Assembly: GCA_963921255.3 (NCBI GenBank)
Contig: CAWUEW020000001.1
Coordinates: 1-64,000 of the forward strand
Direction: 5' to 3'
From: JANSYL01 sp963921255
Lineage (GTDB): Bacteria > Pseudomonadota > Alphaproteobacteria > Rhodobacterales > Rhodobacteraceae
Length of the DNA: 64,000 nt
This document shows, in pieces, positions 16,946 through 34,507 of the stretch. Every line of letters starts with the position of its first letter. Position 1 is the stretch's first letter. Both the position numbers and the translations under genes were made by a program. The notes below the pieces were generated by a model, which did no database searches, had not been told where the DNA came from, and worked only from the letters and a program-made list of their open reading frames with translations.

Positions 16946-19063
16946 TTATGCGTATTTCGATTGGATCTCTTCCGAGATGTTCTGCGGAACCGGTTCGTAA
17001 TGGTCGAACTGCATCGTGAACTGCGCACGGCCCGAGGACATCGAGCGCAGGGTGTTGATGTAGCCGAACATATTGGCCAGCGGCACGAAGGCTTCGATCG
17101 CGATCGCGTTGCCGCGTGTGTCTTGGCCCTGAACCTGGCCACGACGGCTGGTCAGATCGCCGATGATGCCACCGGTGTATTCATCCGGGGTCACAACCTC
17201 GACCTTCATGATCGGCTCAAGCAGTTTCGCGCCCGCTTTCTTCATGCCTTCGCGCATGCCCATGCGGGCCGCGATTTCGAAGGCCAGTACGCTGGAGTCC
17301 ACGTCGTGGAACTTCCCGTCGACCAGGGCGACCTTGAAGTCGATCACGGGGAAGCCCGCCAAGGGGCCGCTGTCCATGACGCTTTCGATGCCCTTCTCAA
17401 CACCAGGGATGTATTCCTTCGGCACGGCACCACCCACGATTCGGCTTTCGAAGGAGTAGCCTTCGCCCGGCTCGGTCGGCGCGATTTCCAGTTTCACTTC
17501 CGCAAACTGACCAGAGCCACCCGACTGTTTCTTGTGGGTGTAGCTGTGTTCGACGGCGTGCGAGATGGTCTCGCGGTAGGCCACCTGCGGCGCACCGATG
17601 TTGGCTTCAACCTTGAACTCGCGCTTCAGGCGGTCGACCAGGATGTCGAGGTGCAATTCGCCCATGCCCTTCATGATGGTCTGACCGGACTCGAGGTCGG
17701 TTTCGACGCGGAAGGAGGGATCCTCTGCTGCCAGACGCTGCAGACCCAGAGACATCTTTTCCTGGTCGCCTTTGGTCTTCGGCTCGACGGCGATTTCGAT
17801 CACCGGGTCGGGGAAGGTCATGGTTTCCAGAACGACCGGATCGTTGGCGTCGCACAGCGTATCCCCGGTGGTGGTGTCTTTCAGACCCGCCAGCGCGATG
17901 ATGTCGCCTGCGAAGGCTTCGGTGATCTCTTCCTGCTTGTTGGAGTGCATCATCACCATACGGCCGATGCGCTCTTTCTTGCCTTTGGTCGAGTTCAGGA
18001 GGCTGTCGCCCTTGTTCAGAACGCCCGAGTAGATCCGGGTGAAGGTCAGCGTGCCCATGAACGGGTCGTTCATGATTTTGAACGCCAGACCCGAGAACGC
18101 CATGCCGTCATCCGCGCGACGTGCGATGTCGCGGGTTTCGGTTTCGTCGCCCGGTTTGAAGCCCATGTAATCGATCACGTCGAGCGGGCTCGGCAGGAAG
18201 TCGATCACAGCGTTCAGCAGCGGCTGGACGCCTTTGTTCTTGAACGCCGAGCCACCCAGAACCGGCACGAAGCTCAGGTTCAGCGTGCCCTTGCGGATCA
18301 GCTTCCGCAGGGTTTCGACGTCGGGCTCTTCGCCTTCCAGGTAGGCCATCATCGCGTCGTCGTCTTGTTCGACGGCGTTCTCGATCATGTTGCCGCGCCA
18401 TTCGTCGGCCAGATCTTTCAGTTCGTCGCGGATCGGCTGCCGCACCCAGGAGGCCCCCAGGTCTTCACCCTGCCACACCCACTCTTCCATGGTGATCAGG
18501 TCGACAATGCCTTCCAGCTTGTCTTCGGCCCCGATCGGGAAGTTGACGGGAACCGGAACCGCACCGGTGCGGTCCTTGATCATCTTCACGCAGTTGAAGA
18601 AGTCCGCGCCGATCTTGTCCATCTTGTTGACGAACACCATCCGCGGAACCTTGTAGCGGTCGGCCTGACGCCACACCGTTTCGGTCTGCGGCTCAACGCC
18701 GGCATTGGCGTCCAGCAGGGCGACGGCACCGTCGAGAACCGCCAGCGAGCGTTCAACTTCGATGGTGAAGTCGACGTGGCCGGGGGTGTCGATGATGTTG
18801 AAACGGTTCTTTTCGGTCTGCGCGTTCTGACCATCTTCGGTGCGTTCCCAGAAGGTGGTGGTCGCAGCCGACGTGATGGTGATCCCGCGCTCTTGCTCCT
18901 GCTCCATCCAGTCCATGGTGGCTGCACCATCGTGCACCTCACCAATTTTGTGGGACTTGCCTGTGTAGTACAGGATGCGCTCGGTCGTGGTGGTTTTGCC
19001 CGCATCAATGTGGGCCATAATCCCGAAGTTGCGGTAACGCTCCAGCGGATATTCGCGTGCCAT
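16946..19063 (-). CDS. fusA: Elongation factor G
   Basis: The 705-residue protein begins MAREYPLERYRNFGIMAHID and has GTPase motifs AHIDAGKTTTTERIL, DTPGHVDFTIEVERSL and NKMDKIGADF, followed by domains II to V ending QSKYA. EF-G catalyses translocation and, with RRF, ribosome recycling. It lies between rpsG and tuf in the classical str order. Confidence 0.98.
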   Translation of the reverse strand: MAREYPLERYRNFGIMAHIDAGKTTTTERILYYTGKSHKIGEVHDGAATMDWMEQEQERGITITSAATTTFWERTEDGQNAQTEKNRFNIIDTPGHVDFTIEVERSLAVLDGAVALLDANAGVEPQTETVWRQADRYKVPRMVFVNKMDKIGADFFNCVKMIKDRTGAVPVPVNFPIGAEDKLEGIVDLITMEEWVWQGEDLGASWVRQPIRDELKDLADEWRGNMIENAVEQDDDAMMAYLEGEEPDVETLRKLIRKGTLNLSFVPVLGGSAFKNKGVQPLLNAVIDFLPSPLDVIDYMGFKPGDETETRDIARRADDGMAFSGLAFKIMNDPFMGTLTFTRIYSGVLNKGDSLLNSTKGKKERIGRMVMMHSNKQEEITEAFAGDIIALAGLKDTTTGDTLCDANDPVVLETMTFPDPVIEIAVEPKTKGDQEKMSLGLQRLAAEDPSFRVETDLESGQTIMKGMGELHLDILVDRLKREFKVEANIGAPQVAYRETISHAVEHSYTHKKQSGGSGQFAEVKLEIAPTEPGEGYSFESRIVGGAVPKEYIPGVEKGIESVMDSGPLAGFPVIDFKVALVDGKFHDVDSSVLAFEIAARMGMREGMKKAGAKLLEPIMKVEVVTPDEYTGGIIGDLTSRRGQVQGQDTRGNAIAIEAFVPLANMFGYINTLRSMSSGRAQFTMQFDHYEPVPQNISEEIQSKYA

Positions 19064-19126
19064 GGGGGTGTCCTCAGGCTTGGGTTTAAATCGGAACGGC
19101 GGCCCCCGGGTGGGACCGCCACGTCT

Positions 19127-19597
19127 TTACCAGCGGTAGTGGCTGAACGCTTTGTTGGCGTCTGCCATCTTGTGGGTGTCTTCGCGCTTCTTGACGGCGG
19201 CACCGCGGGAATTCACAGCATCGACCAGCTCACCGGCCAGACGCTCTTCCATCGTGTTTTCGTTGCGGGCGCGCGCAGCCGAGATCAGCCAACGGATGGC
19301 CAGGGCTTCGCGACGCTCGGGGCGCACATCGACCGGCACCTGGTAGGTGGCACCACCCACACGGCGCGACCGCACTTCAACGGCGGGTTTGATGTTGTCG
19401 AGGGCTTCGTGGAACACCTCCACGGGGGCGCGCTTGAGCTTGCCTTCGACGCGGTCAAAGGCGTTGTACACGATGCGCTCTGCGACCGACTTCTTGCCGT
19501 CGATCATCAGATTGTTCATGAATTTGGTCAGGACGGTGTCACCGAACTTTGCGTCGGGCAACACCTGGCGCTTTTCAGCGGCGTGACGGCGGGACAT
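19127..19597 (-). CDS. rpsG: 30S ribosomal protein S7
   Basis: The 156-residue protein begins MSRRHAAEKRQVLPDAKFGD and contains KFMNNLMIDGKKSVAERIVY and the RRVGGATYQVPVDVRPERR signature. S7 nucleates assembly of the small-subunit head. It lies 13 nt downstream of rpsL and 63 nt upstream of fusA. Confidence 0.98.
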   Translation of the reverse strand: MSRRHAAEKRQVLPDAKFGDTVLTKFMNNLMIDGKKSVAERIVYNAFDRVEGKLKRAPVEVFHEALDNIKPAVEVRSRRVGGATYQVPVDVRPERREALAIRWLISAARARNENTMEERLAGELVDAVNSRGAAVKKREDTHKMADANKAFSHYRW

Positions 19598-19610
19598 CTA
19601 TCGTATCCTC

Positions 19611-19982
19611 TTACTTGGGGCGCTTGGCGCCGTATTTCGAACGACGCTGGCGACGATCTTTGACGCCTTGCGTATCAAGCACACCGCGCAGGATGTGGTA
19701 GCGCACGCCCGGAAGGTCTTTGACACGACCGCCGCGGATCAGCACAACCGAGTGCTCCTGGAGGTTGTGGCTTTCACCGGGGATGTAGCTGATCACTTCG
19801 TAGCCGTTCGTCAGGCGCACCTTGGCCACTTTCCGCATCGCCGAGTTCGGCTTCTTCGGGGTGGTGGTGTAGACGCGCGTACAAACGCCACGCTTTTGCG
19901 GGCAGCTTTCCAAGTGCTGCGACTTGGACCGTTTTACTTTGGGCTGCCGCGGCTTGCGGATCAGCTGTTGAATCGTCGGCAT
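19611..19982 (-). CDS. rpsL: 30S ribosomal protein S12
   Basis: The 123-residue protein begins MPTIQQLIRKPRQPKVKRSK. It keeps wild-type lysine 43 in TTTPKKPNSAMRKVAKVR and the PGVRYHILRG region, so no streptomycin-resistance substitution is seen at these positions. S12 is a decoding-site protein. It is the first gene of the str operon; a strong promoter lies at 20193-20221. Confidence 0.98.
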   Translation of the reverse strand: MPTIQQLIRKPRQPKVKRSKSQHLESCPQKRGVCTRVYTTTPKKPNSAMRKVAKVRLTNGYEVISYIPGESHNLQEHSVVLIRGGRVKDLPGVRYHILRGVLDTQGVKDRRQRRSKYGAKRPK

Positions 19983-20192
19983 CAGGTCTTCCCGTTTTGC
20001 TCTCTTCTATCGTGCGGGCGGTTCGTGCCATGCACGAAAACACCAAAGCCGCATGCATCCCTTCCCAACCTGGAGGACGCTGCGGTGGATGTCTCAGAGG
20101 ATCGGGGCACATAAAATCGGCCCGGATCATGACCACTCAAATCTGTAGTTCGGCCGCCAAACCCCGTTGGGCACCTCGGCCAAGTGGCGCGG

Positions 20193-20221
20193 TCTATAGG
20201 GGGTTGCAGCAGACCTGTCAA
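20193..20221 (-). promoter_or_regulatory. Strong candidate promoter of the str operon
   Basis: On the minus strand a perfect TTGACA (20216-20221) and TATAGA (20193-20198) are separated by 17 nt. The predicted start is near 20186, giving an untranslated leader of about 200 nt before rpsL. No coding sequence is seen in 19983-20262. Confidence 0.75.
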
Positions 20222-20262
20222 CAGCGCCCCCAGCAACCGGGTGCGGATGGGGGGCCTGCCGC

Positions 20263-21147
20263 CTAGGACGCGCCCTGGCGCCGGGCCGTGCGCTGCTCGC
20301 GCCAGAGGGTGAAAAGTCCGGTTGCCACAACAACCGCGGCGCCTGTGAGCGCCAGGGAATTCGGAAATTCACCAAAGACCACAAGGCCGATCACCAGCGC
20401 AAAGATCAGCGAGGTGTATCGGAAGGGCGCGATCACCGCGATCTCACCCACGCGCATCACAAGGATGGAAAACACGTAGCCTCCGATGATGAACACCGCC
20501 GCCGCGAGAATCAGCGCGACCTCGCGCGCGCCAAGCGGGGCCCAGGGCTCGAACATCGACATCACGCCGCCAAAGACACAGACCGCTGCCGCCGTCAGGA
20601 CCGCGACCCCCATCGAGGGAACCTGCGGGCTGAACCGGCGCGTCACCAGATCGCGCCCTGTGATGATCAGAACGGCCAAAAGCGCGAACAGCGCGTAGGC
20701 GTTGAACCCGTCCGTCCCCGGTTGAATGATCAGCAGCACCCCCACGAAGCCGACACAAATCGCGAGCAACCGACGCCACCCGACCGGATCCCCGAGGAAC
20801 AGGGCCGCCCCAAGTGTCACCGCCAGAGGCAGGGCCGACAGGATCGCCGTGGCATTGGCTATCGGCATGTTGATCAACGCCGTCAGGAACGCGACCATGG
20901 CCGCCACCTCGAACACGGTGCGCCAGGCCACCTTTCCGCGGTCGCCTTTGGGAATGGAAAACCGCAAGCCCCCCGTCAGATACACCGTGGCGGCCAGCAT
21001 CGCCGTCGTCGCGATCCCGCGCAGGAACACGATTTGGAACAGGGGCACCGTTTCGGCCGCAAGCTTCACGAAGGCATCGTTGACCGTGAAGGCTGCCATG
21101 CTCAGCATCATGTAAATGGCGCCGGTCAGATTGGCACGGGCGGTCAT
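20263..21147 (-). CDS. EamA/DMT-family transporter
   Basis: The 294-residue protein consists of about ten hydrophobic segments in two EamA halves, for example GAIYMMLSMAAFTVNDAFVK and, in the second half, RYTSLIFALVIGLVVFGEFP. This is the architecture of drug/metabolite exporters (RhaT/RarD-like). The substrate is unknown. Its start overlaps the glycosyltransferase gene by 4 nt, so the two form an operon inserted between rpoC and rpsL. Confidence 0.88.
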   Translation of the reverse strand: MTARANLTGAIYMMLSMAAFTVNDAFVKLAAETVPLFQIVFLRGIATTAMLAATVYLTGGLRFSIPKGDRGKVAWRTVFEVAAMVAFLTALINMPIANATAILSALPLAVTLGAALFLGDPVGWRRLLAICVGFVGVLLIIQPGTDGFNAYALFALLAVLIITGRDLVTRRFSPQVPSMGVAVLTAAAVCVFGGVMSMFEPWAPLGAREVALILAAAVFIIGGYVFSILVMRVGEIAVIAPFRYTSLIFALVIGLVVFGEFPNSLALTGAAVVVATGLFTLWREQRTARRQGAS

Positions 21148-21989
21148 TCCTCCGGGGCCTCGAACCGATTGAGAAAGGTCTCGATGCGTTTGGGCATGAG
21201 ACCAAAGCGATCCCGCATGATCTGCCGGGCCGCCGCAGGCCCCATCTTGATCGCGCCCGGGGGGATGGACCGCCCACTGTCATTGTGGCCGTGCAGCGTG
21301 CGCAGGAACATCTGTTCATGCGGATCAATCCAGCACCGGGCCTGGCTGGCCAGTAGGCGGTGGTTCCACCGAAAGATGTTGGCCTTGGCATCGGGCGTCA
21401 TCACCATCGCGCTGGCCAACCCGAGCGGTTGGTTCTCGGAAAAATCCCAAAAGGGCTCGTCCACCGAATTCATGTCCCAGTAGATGCCGCGGTGAAAGCA
21501 CACGGCCGCCGGTGTCTCCTTGTTGGCCCACCCGAGGGTCAGAAGCTGATCGGCGATCTCGCGCGTTTTCGCGATGTAGTCCACCGAGACGGCGTCATCG
21601 TCATCGATCCGAAACCCCGTCACATACGGCGACGTGCGATCCCACCCCCGCTTGAACGCCCGACGGGATGAATTGAGCGGGCCGGCCGCCTCGATGATGC
21701 ACAGCTCCAGGAACTCATACCGATCCCAAAGCAGTTTCAGCCGCTTGCGCCAGCGGGTCGGCATCGTGTCTGCGATCAATACGACCAACCGAAAATCGGT
21801 GTCGGTCTGGGCCGCCAAGGACGGCAGGCAGATGTGTTCGAAATAGGCGAACCGGCGCTTCATGCGGGCCGGCGCATACAGCAGCTCGGCGGCGCGCTCC
21901 GGCCCGTGCCGGAGCGCCTGAAAACCACCGGTCCCGAGATACGAGAACCGACACACCCCGATGATCTGATTGTCCGTACGCCTGCTCAT
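21144..21989 (-). CDS. Putative rhamnosyltransferase-like glycosyltransferase
   Basis: The 281-residue protein begins MSRRTDNQIIGVCRFSYLG. It contains EHICLPSLAAQTDTDFRLVV and a FRIDDDDAVSVDYI segment with the acidic nucleotide-sugar/metal site of GT-A enzymes. The order of motifs resembles the PF11316 rhamnosyltransferase-like family. The acceptor is unknown. The ATG at 21987-21989 is chosen because the 55-residue upstream extension is compositionally unlike protein and overlaps a palindrome cluster. Confidence 0.7.
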   Translation of the reverse strand: MSRRTDNQIIGVCRFSYLGTGGFQALRHGPERAAELLYAPARMKRRFAYFEHICLPSLAAQTDTDFRLVVLIADTMPTRWRKRLKLLWDRYEFLELCIIEAAGPLNSSRRAFKRGWDRTSPYVTGFRIDDDDAVSVDYIAKTREIADQLLTLGWANKETPAAVCFHRGIYWDMNSVDEPFWDFSENQPLGLASAMVMTPDAKANIFRWNHRLLASQARCWIDPHEQMFLRTLHGHNDSGRSIPPGAIKMGPAAARQIMRDRFGLMPKRIETFLNRFEAPEE

Positions 21990-22082
21990 GCGTGGGTTGG
22001 CCCGCTTCGCCCCGTGTTTTTCGCACGTTACGCCAAAGCACGACCCGGGGCAAAGGGCCCATCCCACGCCCCCGGACGCCAA

Positions 22083-22172
22083 AAGGCGCTTGGAAGCGCC
22101 TTGAACAAGCGCCTTCAAGGCGCTTCCGCCGCGATTTTCAAATTGCGGGATCAAGCGCGTTTCAACGCGCTT
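22083..22172. repeat. Cluster of three palindromes between rpoC and the glycosyltransferase
   Basis: AAGGCGCTT-GG-AAGCGCCTT (22083-22102) is followed after GAAC by AAGCGCCTT-C-AAGGCGCTT (22107-22125). Further on, AAGCGCGTT-TC-AACGCGCTT (22153-22172) forms a third inverted repeat. The arms are 9-nt variants of one motif in alternating order. The role is unknown; it could be a transcript-end structure or a repetitive extragenic element. Confidence 0.7.
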
Positions 22173-22190
22173 CGCGCCGCCAGGGCCAAA

Positions 22191-22222
22191 ACGACAACGC
22201 CCCGCACAAGGGCGGGGCGTTG
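22191..22222 (-). terminator. Terminator downstream of rpoC
   Basis: CAACGCCCCGC (22195-22205) and GCGGGGCGTTG (22212-22222) form an 11-bp stem with a 6-nt loop, 25 bp after the rpoC stop codon. The minus strand continues TCGTTTTGG, a short U-rich tail. It would end the rplJL-rpoBC transcript. Confidence 0.7.
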
Positions 22223-22246
22223 CGGGTTGCGTTGGGTGACGGCCGA

Positions 22247-26455
<4,209 letters not shown>

Positions 26456-26530
26456 CTTGAATCCTTGCAATTAAGGGCGCGTAAGGGACGGGGGCGATCT
26501 CGTGGACCGCCCCGGAAAGGGTCGGGCGAA

Positions 26531-30688
<4,158 letters not shown>

Positions 30689-30867
30689 AAGACTGCGCAC
30701 CTTTCCGTTTCTCGCGTGCCTGCGACGCCGCCGGGGCCTCGGCGTGCCTGCACTCTGAAACAAGACGGGGGGACTATTCATGCGCGCCGGCCCAATGGCG
30801 CGCTCCCGTTCCCCTTTTCTTTCCGCCTTAGGGAAGGTCCTTTTGGAAAGGGCCCTCGCTAAGACGC

Positions 30868-30904
30868 GGAAGGCTGGACCCGAATTTCTTCGGACCCAGC
30901 TTCC
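30868..30904 (-). promoter_or_regulatory. Long hairpin in the rplL-rpoB spacer
   Basis: In minus-strand RNA GGAAGCUGGGUCCGAA pairs with UUCGGGUCCAGCCUUCC over 16 bp, with U-G and G-U pairs and one bulged C, closing a GAAA loop. The G-U pairs favour the minus-strand transcript. No U-run follows, so an RNA processing or attenuation site like that known between rplL and rpoB of E. coli is more likely than a terminator. Confidence 0.6.
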
Positions 30905-30949
30905 AGTTCGTGTCGGAAAGGCACCGCATCGGCGCCCTTCCTATGCCAA

Positions 30950-31327
30950 TTAGGCCAGCTCGACCTCGGCGCCAGCTGCTTCCAGCTTGCCCTTGATCTC
31001 TTCGGCTTCGGCCTTGTCGATGCCTTCTTTGATCTTGCCGCCGGCTTCGACCAGTTCCTTGGCTTCTTTCAGGCCAAGACCGGTGATGCCACGCACTTCT
31101 TTGATCACGTTGATCTTCTGTGCGCCGGCGTTCTTCAGAACGACGTCGAATTCGGTCTTTTCTTCTTCAGCTGCACCGCCGGCGTCACCGCCCGGGCCAG
31201 CCATCATCACGGCGCCGCCAGCAGCGGGTTCAATGCCGTATTCGTCTTTCAGGATGGTCTTCAGTTCCTGGGCTTCCAGGAGGGTCAGACCGACGATCTC
31301 TTCTGCGAGTTTCTTCAGATCAGCCAT
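30950..31327 (-). CDS. rplL: 50S ribosomal protein L7/L12
   Basis: The 125-residue protein has the N-terminal dimer domain, a flexible Ala/Gly hinge around residues 35-53 (PAAGGAVMMAGPGGDAGGAA), and the C-terminal factor-binding domain with EKTEFDVVLKNAGAQKINVI and GLGLKEAKELVE. It forms the ribosomal stalk recruiting translational GTPases. It lies 65 nt after rplJ. Confidence 0.98.
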   Translation of the reverse strand: MADLKKLAEEIVGLTLLEAQELKTILKDEYGIEPAAGGAVMMAGPGGDAGGAAEEEKTEFDVVLKNAGAQKINVIKEVRGITGLGLKEAKELVEAGGKIKEGIDKAEAEEIKGKLEAAGAEVELA

Positions 31328-31392
31328 TTTTCAGGTTCCGTATGTAGGTATGGGTTCCAACGCCGCAAGGGCGGGTCTCAGAAATCGGGTGC

Positions 31393-31905
31393 TTACGCCG
31401 CCTTCTCTTCGATGGTCGAAAGGATGGAGGCGATGTTCGAAGCAGGTGCGCCAATGGCCCCGGCGATGTTCGATGCAGGCGCGCCGATGCAGCCGACGAT
31501 CGAAGCGATGAGCTCCTCGCGGGACGGCATCTTTGCGACGGCTTTCACACCATCGGTATCCAGAATGTTTTCACCCATCGCGCCGCCGAGGATGACGTAT
31601 TTGTCATTGTCCTTGGCGTACTCGTCCGCGGCCTTTGCGGCTGCGACCGGGTCTTCGGAATAGGCGAGAACGGTCATGCCCGTCATCAGGTCGGCGATGC
31701 CAGCGGCAGGCGTTCCATCAAGGGCAATCTTGGCGAGCCTGTTCTTGGCGACGCGTACGGACCCACCCGCTTCGCGAACTTTCGCGCGCAGGTCCTGCAT
31801 CTCAGCAACCGTGAGGCCCTGGTAGTGTGCCACCACCACGACGCCAGAGCTTTCGAAGATCTGGCCGAGTTCCTCGACCACTTTCTCTTTCTGGGCTCTA
31901 TCCAC
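31393..31905 (-). CDS. rplJ: 50S ribosomal protein L10
   Basis: The 170-residue protein starts at GTG 31903-31905 (MDRAQKEKVVEELGQIFESS), the family-typical start, with GGAG 7 nt upstream. VVVVAHYQGLTVAEMQDLR and SVRVAKNRLAKIAL are L10 signatures. The C-terminus contains a near-duplicate IGAPASNIAGAIGAPASNI, a repeat in the segment that anchors L7/L12 dimers. An upstream leader of unknown structure may be the target of L10 autoregulation. Confidence 0.96.
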   Translation of the reverse strand: MDRAQKEKVVEELGQIFESSGVVVVAHYQGLTVAEMQDLRAKVREAGGSVRVAKNRLAKIALDGTPAAGIADLMTGMTVLAYSEDPVAAAKAADEYAKDNDKYVILGGAMGENILDTDGVKAVAKMPSREELIASIVGCIGAPASNIAGAIGAPASNIASILSTIEEKAA

Positions 31906-32220
31906 AGGTTTACTCCAATTATGGCGGGTTTCCCCGCCAATGGGGGTTGCCCCCCGGCTCAAGTCTAACCGGATCGCTCCGGCGGTTTGGTCCAGTCGAA
32001 CGGAACCACGACCGCCCGAGCGCTCAACGGTGTCGAGCACACGAAACTCTGTCTGATCCCGCCTCGGGCAGGAATTATTGGGACAGGCCCAACCCACCGT
32101 CTCGGACGAAAAAACCAACCCGGCGAATCACACGCCGGGCTGGTCGCGCCTCACTTACGGAATCTCGGTGCAAAATGGAACCCCACCGCGGCTGAAATCG
32201 CCGGGGCCGCGTCCGGCGGT
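31906..32220 (-). other. Gene-free rplJ leader region with upstream terminator
   Basis: No convincing coding sequence is present. CCAACCCGGCG (32115-32125) and CGCCGGGCTGG (32133-32143) form an 11-bp stem, 7-nt loop, with TTTTTT on the minus strand (32109-32114): an intrinsic terminator for the Hint gene ending at 32221. The rplJ promoter should lie in 31906-32108, where I see no strong -35/-10 pair. Confidence 0.7.
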
Positions 32221-33330
32221 TCAGGTGTGGCGTGCGGGACCCGTCGTGCCATGCGGTGCGGTTTGCAACAGCGGCTGGCGGTTCAGGCGGTGGCGGTGCA
32301 CCATTCTTCGGATCACGTGCCCTTTTGGCACCGGCCGGGCGGGCGTTTGACCGGGCGCCGGCCGGTCCGAACCCGCCCCCATCCAACGCTGGACCATCGG
32401 CCCGGGCAGCAGCGTTTCCGTCGGCGCACCATTCGCAAAGACAATCTCGTGCCGGTCGAGGCGAAAGTGGATGTAGCGCAGGGCGGGGCATGGACGATCC
32501 AGACCAATGCCCGGCAGGCCAAGCAACCGCTTTGCCGGAACCAGAACCTCGGGCACCCCGGTCATCCGCGTGGCGATTTTGGAGCGCACAAGCATGCGGT
32601 GGTTCGGGGACACGCACAAATCCCGCTGCGGACAGCCCTCGCCCAGTGCACCGGCCCGGATACGGACGGGCCGCCCGGTGCCCTGCCCCGGCACAAGCAC
32701 CTGTCGCACCCACCGAACCGGTTGCGCCCCGTGATCCTGGGTCAGAACACGGTCGCCGATGCGCAAATCCTCGACCCGCCGATGCCCGCCCGGCACCGTG
32801 ATCCGCGTTCCGGGCGTGAAGCAGGGGGCCTTGAAATCCGTGACGGCCCGGTCTTCACCCATCCCGTAGGTCACTTTGACCAGCAGCGCGTTCAGCTCAA
32901 GCGTGACAATGGGCTTGGCTTCCAGCGCGGCATGGTCGGCGTTTTCGGACAGTTCGGGCGCCAGGTATGTCTGACCCTCCGTATCCTGAAACACCACCGC
33001 CGAAATCTTGGCCGTTGTGCCGTCGTCATAGGTCAGCGTGGCATCATAGACCGCGACGGCATCAAACGTCTGCTCTGGCCCGCCATCCAGATGGAACCCG
33101 TTTTCCTCCGAATTGTTCTGGTCGTACTGCGCGGTGACGCCCCACCAGCCCCCTTCATCCTTGGTGTCCGACGGGGTCATGGTTTTCACCTGCGACCAAA
33201 GCGGCGCCTCTTCCGAGCCCATTTCCTTGCCCACCAGCTTATAGGCCCGCTCGGCGTCGTAGCCGTCATGTTCCCGGACGTCGATCTTCTTGTGTTTGCC
33301 CAACGAGATGACCTTGAACGTGGTCGCCAT
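32221..33330 (-). CDS. Hint-domain protein, intact
   Basis: The 369-residue protein begins MATTFKVISLGKHKKIDVRE. An N-terminal domain of about 165 residues includes DATLTYDDGTTAKISAVVFQ and DTEGQTYLAPEL. A Hint domain follows from C170 (CFTPGTRITVPGGHRRVEDL), then SPNHRMLVRSKIATRM and RHEIVFANGAPTETLL. No signal peptide is visible. It is a paralogue of the disrupted gene at 33431-34507, 100 bp upstream. Hint domains of this Rhodobacterales group are probable self-processing modules, but cleavage is untested. It lies between rplA and rplJ and has its own terminator. Confidence 0.8.
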   Translation of the reverse strand: MATTFKVISLGKHKKIDVREHDGYDAERAYKLVGKEMGSEEAPLWSQVKTMTPSDTKDEGGWWGVTAQYDQNNSEENGFHLDGGPEQTFDAVAVYDATLTYDDGTTAKISAVVFQDTEGQTYLAPELSENADHAALEAKPIVTLELNALLVKVTYGMGEDRAVTDFKAPCFTPGTRITVPGGHRRVEDLRIGDRVLTQDHGAQPVRWVRQVLVPGQGTGRPVRIRAGALGEGCPQRDLCVSPNHRMLVRSKIATRMTGVPEVLVPAKRLLGLPGIGLDRPCPALRYIHFRLDRHEIVFANGAPTETLLPGPMVQRWMGAGSDRPAPGQTPARPVPKGHVIRRMVHRHRLNRQPLLQTAPHGTTGPARHT

Positions 33331-33430
33331 GCCAATCCCCGTGCAGCTGCGCTGCAAACCGGACTACGGCAAAAGTGTTGACGCGGGGTTTCCGGCGCAC
33401 GGATCGGCACCCCCCAAAACGGGCAATCCC

Positions 33431-34507
33431 CTAGTACTGCAAAACGGGCTTGGCGTTCTGCCTGTGCCGCTGCACCAGCCGCCGCATCACCCGCCCTTTC
33501 GGAATATCCCGCGCAGGGATGGCCCCGGCCCGCACAAGCTCTGGGAAGATTTCAAGCAACTCGGCGCGCAGCTCCGGGTCCAGTGCAAGCAGGGCCTGGT
33601 CGCGGGTCAAAAGCGATTCCGAGGGCGCGCCTTCGGCAAAGATCACCTCATGCTGATCGAACAACAGATGCAGGTAGGTGACCTTGGCCCAATCCGCGAC
33701 GACGCTGATGCCGGGCAGGCCCGTCAGCTTCTTGGAGGGATCAGGATTTCGGATCGCCCGGTCATCCGTTCGGCAATGCGTGACCGCACCAACATCCGAT
33801 GCTGCTGCGATACGAACAGATCGCGCCGTGGCAGCCCGTGACCCAAGGCCCCAGCCGCAATACGCACCGGGGCCAGCCTGTCGCTCACCGTGCAGGTGCT
33901 TCGACCGATCCACCGGACAGGTTGCAACCCGTGATCCATCGTCATCACGAGATCGCCGGGGACAAGGGTTTCGATGGCTCTCGGTCCATCCGCCGTCGCC
34001 AGGAGCGTCCCCGCGACATAGCAGGTCACGTAGTCCCAGGTATCCCGGTTGGCCTCCATGCCGGCGTATCTGTTCTTGAACAGGCTATCGAAGGTGATCG
34101 ACTCGATGGGCGCCAGTTCAAGCTTGGTCTGGTCGCCGTTTGGCCAAAAACTCCGGCGCCAGGTACGTGTTGCCATCAAGATCCTGGAACACCACCGCCG
34201 TGACGCTGGCCGTGGTGCCGTCCACGTAGGTCACGGTCGCGTTGTAGACGGCCGTCGAGTCAAAGGTCTGGACCGGCCCGCCGTCGATCTGGAAGGTCGA
34301 CAGCTCGCTGTTGTCCTGCTCGTAGTAGTTGTTGCTGCCCGGGCCGCTGACCGGCGTGAATGTGGCGAAATAATTGAACAGCGGATCGTCCGACGCCCCG
34401 AACTGATAGCCGACGAGAACGGATGCGTCTTCCGCATCACGGTTGCCCTCGATCGGGTCCAGGTCTGTCTGGCTGCCCAGCACAATAACATCATAGGTCG
34501 TCGGCAT
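33431..34507 (-). pseudogene. Hint-domain paralogue broken by two compensating frameshifts
   Basis: The N-terminal part (MPTTYDVIVLGSQTDLDPIE to NTYLAPEF) is open from 34507 to about 34147. The Hint start (CYVAGTLLATADGPRAIETL) continues in another frame down to about 33738, and the end (KKLTGLPGISVVADWAKVTY) returns to the first frame. The first shift coincides with a five-A run at 34146-34150 that would need one base fewer. The second is near 33735-33742, where one base is missing beside a GGG. Joined, it parallels the intact gene next to it. Sequencing error at homopolymers cannot be excluded. Confidence 0.75.

Noticed and set aside
31906..32108. A defined L10-binding leader structure and promoter for rplJ
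   Set aside because: The region is the right place, but I could not find a promoter pair or a kink-turn-like motif that would justify a separate feature.
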